From NCBI GenBank assembly GCA_017792445.1, contig CP051232.1:930001-994000 (forward strand): a stretch of 64,000 nucleotides of DNA, written 5' to 3'. Position numbers and translations under genes: made by a program. Positions 62,664 through 64,000 of this stretch are shown here, one piece after another. The notes beneath the pieces were generated by a model. That model had not been told where the DNA came from and searched no databases. It saw only the letters and a program-made list of their open reading frames with translations. The stretch comes from Maritimibacter sp. (GTDB lineage: Bacteria; Pseudomonadota; Alphaproteobacteria; Rhodobacterales; Rhodobacteraceae). Positions within the stretch are counted from its first letter, which is position 1. Each line of letters starts with the position of its first letter.

Positions 62664-63656
62664 ATGTCCTCGACACGACTGACCACCGCGTTGGAAAACG
62701 GCGCGTGCCAGCTGCCCGATGCCGGCCGCATCGCGGTGTTCCGCCCGCGCGCCGGCGCGGACCTTTCGGCGCTGCCGAAGGACCGCGTGCAGGTGATACA
62801 GGGCTTCCGCCCCGACCACGACGTTTTCGCGTCGCAGGGCTACGACACCGGCATCGCGCCCAAGGGCGACTTTGCCGCCGCGCTGGTCTGCGTGCCCCGC
62901 GCCAAGGCCGAGGCGCGCGCCCTGGTGGCGCAGGCGGCGGCCCTGACCGGCGGCACCGTGATCGTTGACGGGCAGAAGGACGACGGCGTGGAAAGCCTGC
63001 TGCGCGATTGCCGCAAGCTTGGCAGCGTGGGCGAGGTGATCTCGAAAGCGCACGGCAAGATCTTCACCGCGACCGGCGACTTCTCGGCCTGGGCCGCGCC
63101 GGAAGCCGGGCAGGACATCGGAGGCTTCGTCACCGCGCCGGGCGTGTTCTCTGCCGACGGGATCGACGCCGGATCCGCCGCGCTGGCCGAGGTGCTGCCG
63201 CAGGCGATGCCAAAGCGGGTCGTCGACCTTGGCGCCGGATGGGGCTATCTGGCGGCGGAGGTCCTGAAGCGCAGCGGGGTCGAGGAACTGCATCTGGTCG
63301 AGGCCGAAAGCGCCGCGCTGGATTGCGCCCGTCTGAACGTCACCGATCCCCGCGCACAGTTCCACTGGGCCGACGCGCTGACGTGGCGGCCCGGCTCGCC
63401 GGTGGACGCCGTCGTGTCGAACCCGCCCTTCCATACCAGCCGCGCCGCCGACCCCGCGCTTGGCCGCGGCTTCATCGCGGCGGCGGCCGCAATGCTCAAA
63501 CCCTCGGGCCGTCTCTGGATGGTTGCGAACCGTCACCTGCCCTACGAGACCGAGGCCCGCGCGCGCTTTCGCGAGGTCGAGGAACTGGCCGGGACCGGCC
63601 GGTTCAAGATCCTTTGCGCCGCGAAACCCATTGCCGCAAAGGGCGCTTCCCGATAG
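62664..63656 (+). CDS. rsmC: RsmC-like 16S rRNA (guanine-N2) methyltransferase
   Basis: A 330-aa methyltransferase of the RsmC/RlmG type. The N-terminal half is a degenerate MTase-like domain; the C-terminal half has VVDLGAGWGYLAAE (SAM binding), LVEAESAALDCARLN and the catalytic VSNPPFHT. It should methylate guanine in 16S rRNA, but RlmG-like 23S activity cannot be excluded. It follows clpS by 19 bp. Confidence 0.85.
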   Translation: MSSTRLTTALENGACQLPDAGRIAVFRPRAGADLSALPKDRVQVIQGFRPDHDVFASQGYDTGIAPKGDFAAALVCVPRAKAEARALVAQAAALTGGTVIVDGQKDDGVESLLRDCRKLGSVGEVISKAHGKIFTATGDFSAWAAPEAGQDIGGFVTAPGVFSADGIDAGSAALAEVLPQAMPKRVVDLGAGWGYLAAEVLKRSGVEELHLVEAESAALDCARLNVTDPRAQFHWADALTWRPGSPVDAVVSNPPFHTSRAADPALGRGFIAAAAAMLKPSGRLWMVANRHLPYETEARARFREVEELAGTGRFKILCAAKPIAAKGASR

Positions 63657-63702
63657 CGGGAACCCCCGCTAGGCTGCCCCTCAGGAATCAGGACACTCAC
63701 TC

Positions 63703-64000
63703 ATGTCTTTCTCCATCGCAGGCAAGACCGCCATCGTGACCGGCGCCGCAAACGGCGTGGGTCTCGCGATCGCGCGGCACTTCCTCGAAATGGATGCCAA
63801 CGTCGTCTTCGCCGACATGGACGAAGAGGGCCTTGTGCGCGAGATCGGCGAAGAGGCGTCGAAAGACGACTCCCGCGCCCGCTATTTCGCCGGCGACCTG
63901 CGCGAGAAGCTGTCGATCGCCAACCTGCTCTCGGCGACCATCGACGCGTTCGACACCGTCGACATCCTCGTCAACGCCAGCCGTCAGGTCGCTTATTCCG
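63703..64000 (+). CDS. SDR-family oxidoreductase (3' end cut by window edge)
   Basis: The first 99 residues of a short-chain dehydrogenase/reductase are visible. TGAANGVGLAIARHF is the NAD(P)-binding motif and VDILVNASR the NxAG-like segment. The catalytic region lies outside the window. The start MSFSIAGKTAIV is 46 bp after rsmC. No substrate can be guessed. Confidence 0.85.
   Translation, partial: MSFSIAGKTAIVTGAANGVGLAIARHFLEMDANVVFADMDEEGLVREIGEEASKDDSRARYFAGDLREKLSIANLLSATIDAFDTVDILVNASRQVAYS

Overview
The window is about 64 kb of GC-rich chromosomal DNA from an alphaproteobacterium, almost certainly the Rhodobacteraceae/Roseobacter group. This rests on the str-S10-spc gene order, an Mcl1-type malyl-CoA lyase, a CycM-type membrane-anchored cytochrome c, TIGR02302 and MJ0042-type zinc-ribbon proteins, a ClpS/RsmC block, and GC-rich codon use that leaves long antisense shadow frames. 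Genus cannot be judged. I see no rRNA, tRNA, CRISPR, prophage or insertion sequence.

Region 1 (1-15.5 kb, minus strand) is the str-S10-spc ribosomal supercluster. It reads from a near-consensus promoter (TTGACA, 17 bp, TATACG) through rpsL, rpsG, fusA, tuf, rpsJ, rplC, rplD, rplW, rplB, rpsS, rplV, rpsC, rplP, rpmC, rpsQ, rplN, rplX, rplE, rpsN, rpsH, rplF, rplR and rpsE, which is cut by the window edge. The usually continuous S10 operon is broken twice. After rplW there is a terminator, a secreted DUF4174 gene and another terminator. After rplP there is a terminator followed by a 2OG-Fe(II)-oxygenase-like gene. The oxygenase lies directly downstream of L16, a protein that an unrelated 2OG oxygenase hydroxylates in E. 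coli.

Region 2 (15.5-28.8 kb) is mixed. It has a DMT exporter, two orphan glycosyltransferases, a transglutaminase-like protein, the dgcN-dgcA pair for D-glutamate use, mcl1, a large RTX protein with a 23-residue solenoid repeat, an Lrp/LysE pair, an AraC-GyrI regulator, an SDR with an altered catalytic motif, and accA.

Region 3 (29-41.6 kb) holds a RimB-RimK fusion (ribosomal S6 modification), the ftsE-ftsX-plsC-PPOX operon plus a second PPOX paralogue, an acidic zinc-ribbon protein, an OafB-like acyltransferase, a TIGR02302 membrane protein, lysA and a DsrE protein.

Region 4 (41.6-52.2 kb) is mainly catabolic: a class III aminotransferase, an MFS carrier, an aroQ/aroE-like/HpaI-aldolase operon with a divergent MarR gene, a class II aldolase, and a dgoA/lactonase/aldose-1-epimerase operon for galactonate-type sugars. 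A small epimerase/sugar-transferase pair follows.

Region 5 (52.2-64 kb) has pheA, cycM, a complete yejABEF peptide ABC transporter, a SPOR-tailed D,D-carboxypeptidase, a HAD hydrolase, clpS, rsmC and the start of an SDR.

Between 28 and 60 kb, a family of GC-rich hairpin elements sits just after stop codons, mostly in the orientation of the preceding gene. With the ribosomal inserts, these are the most notable non-genic structures. All functions are read from sequence motifs and remembered family knowledge; no database search was run.
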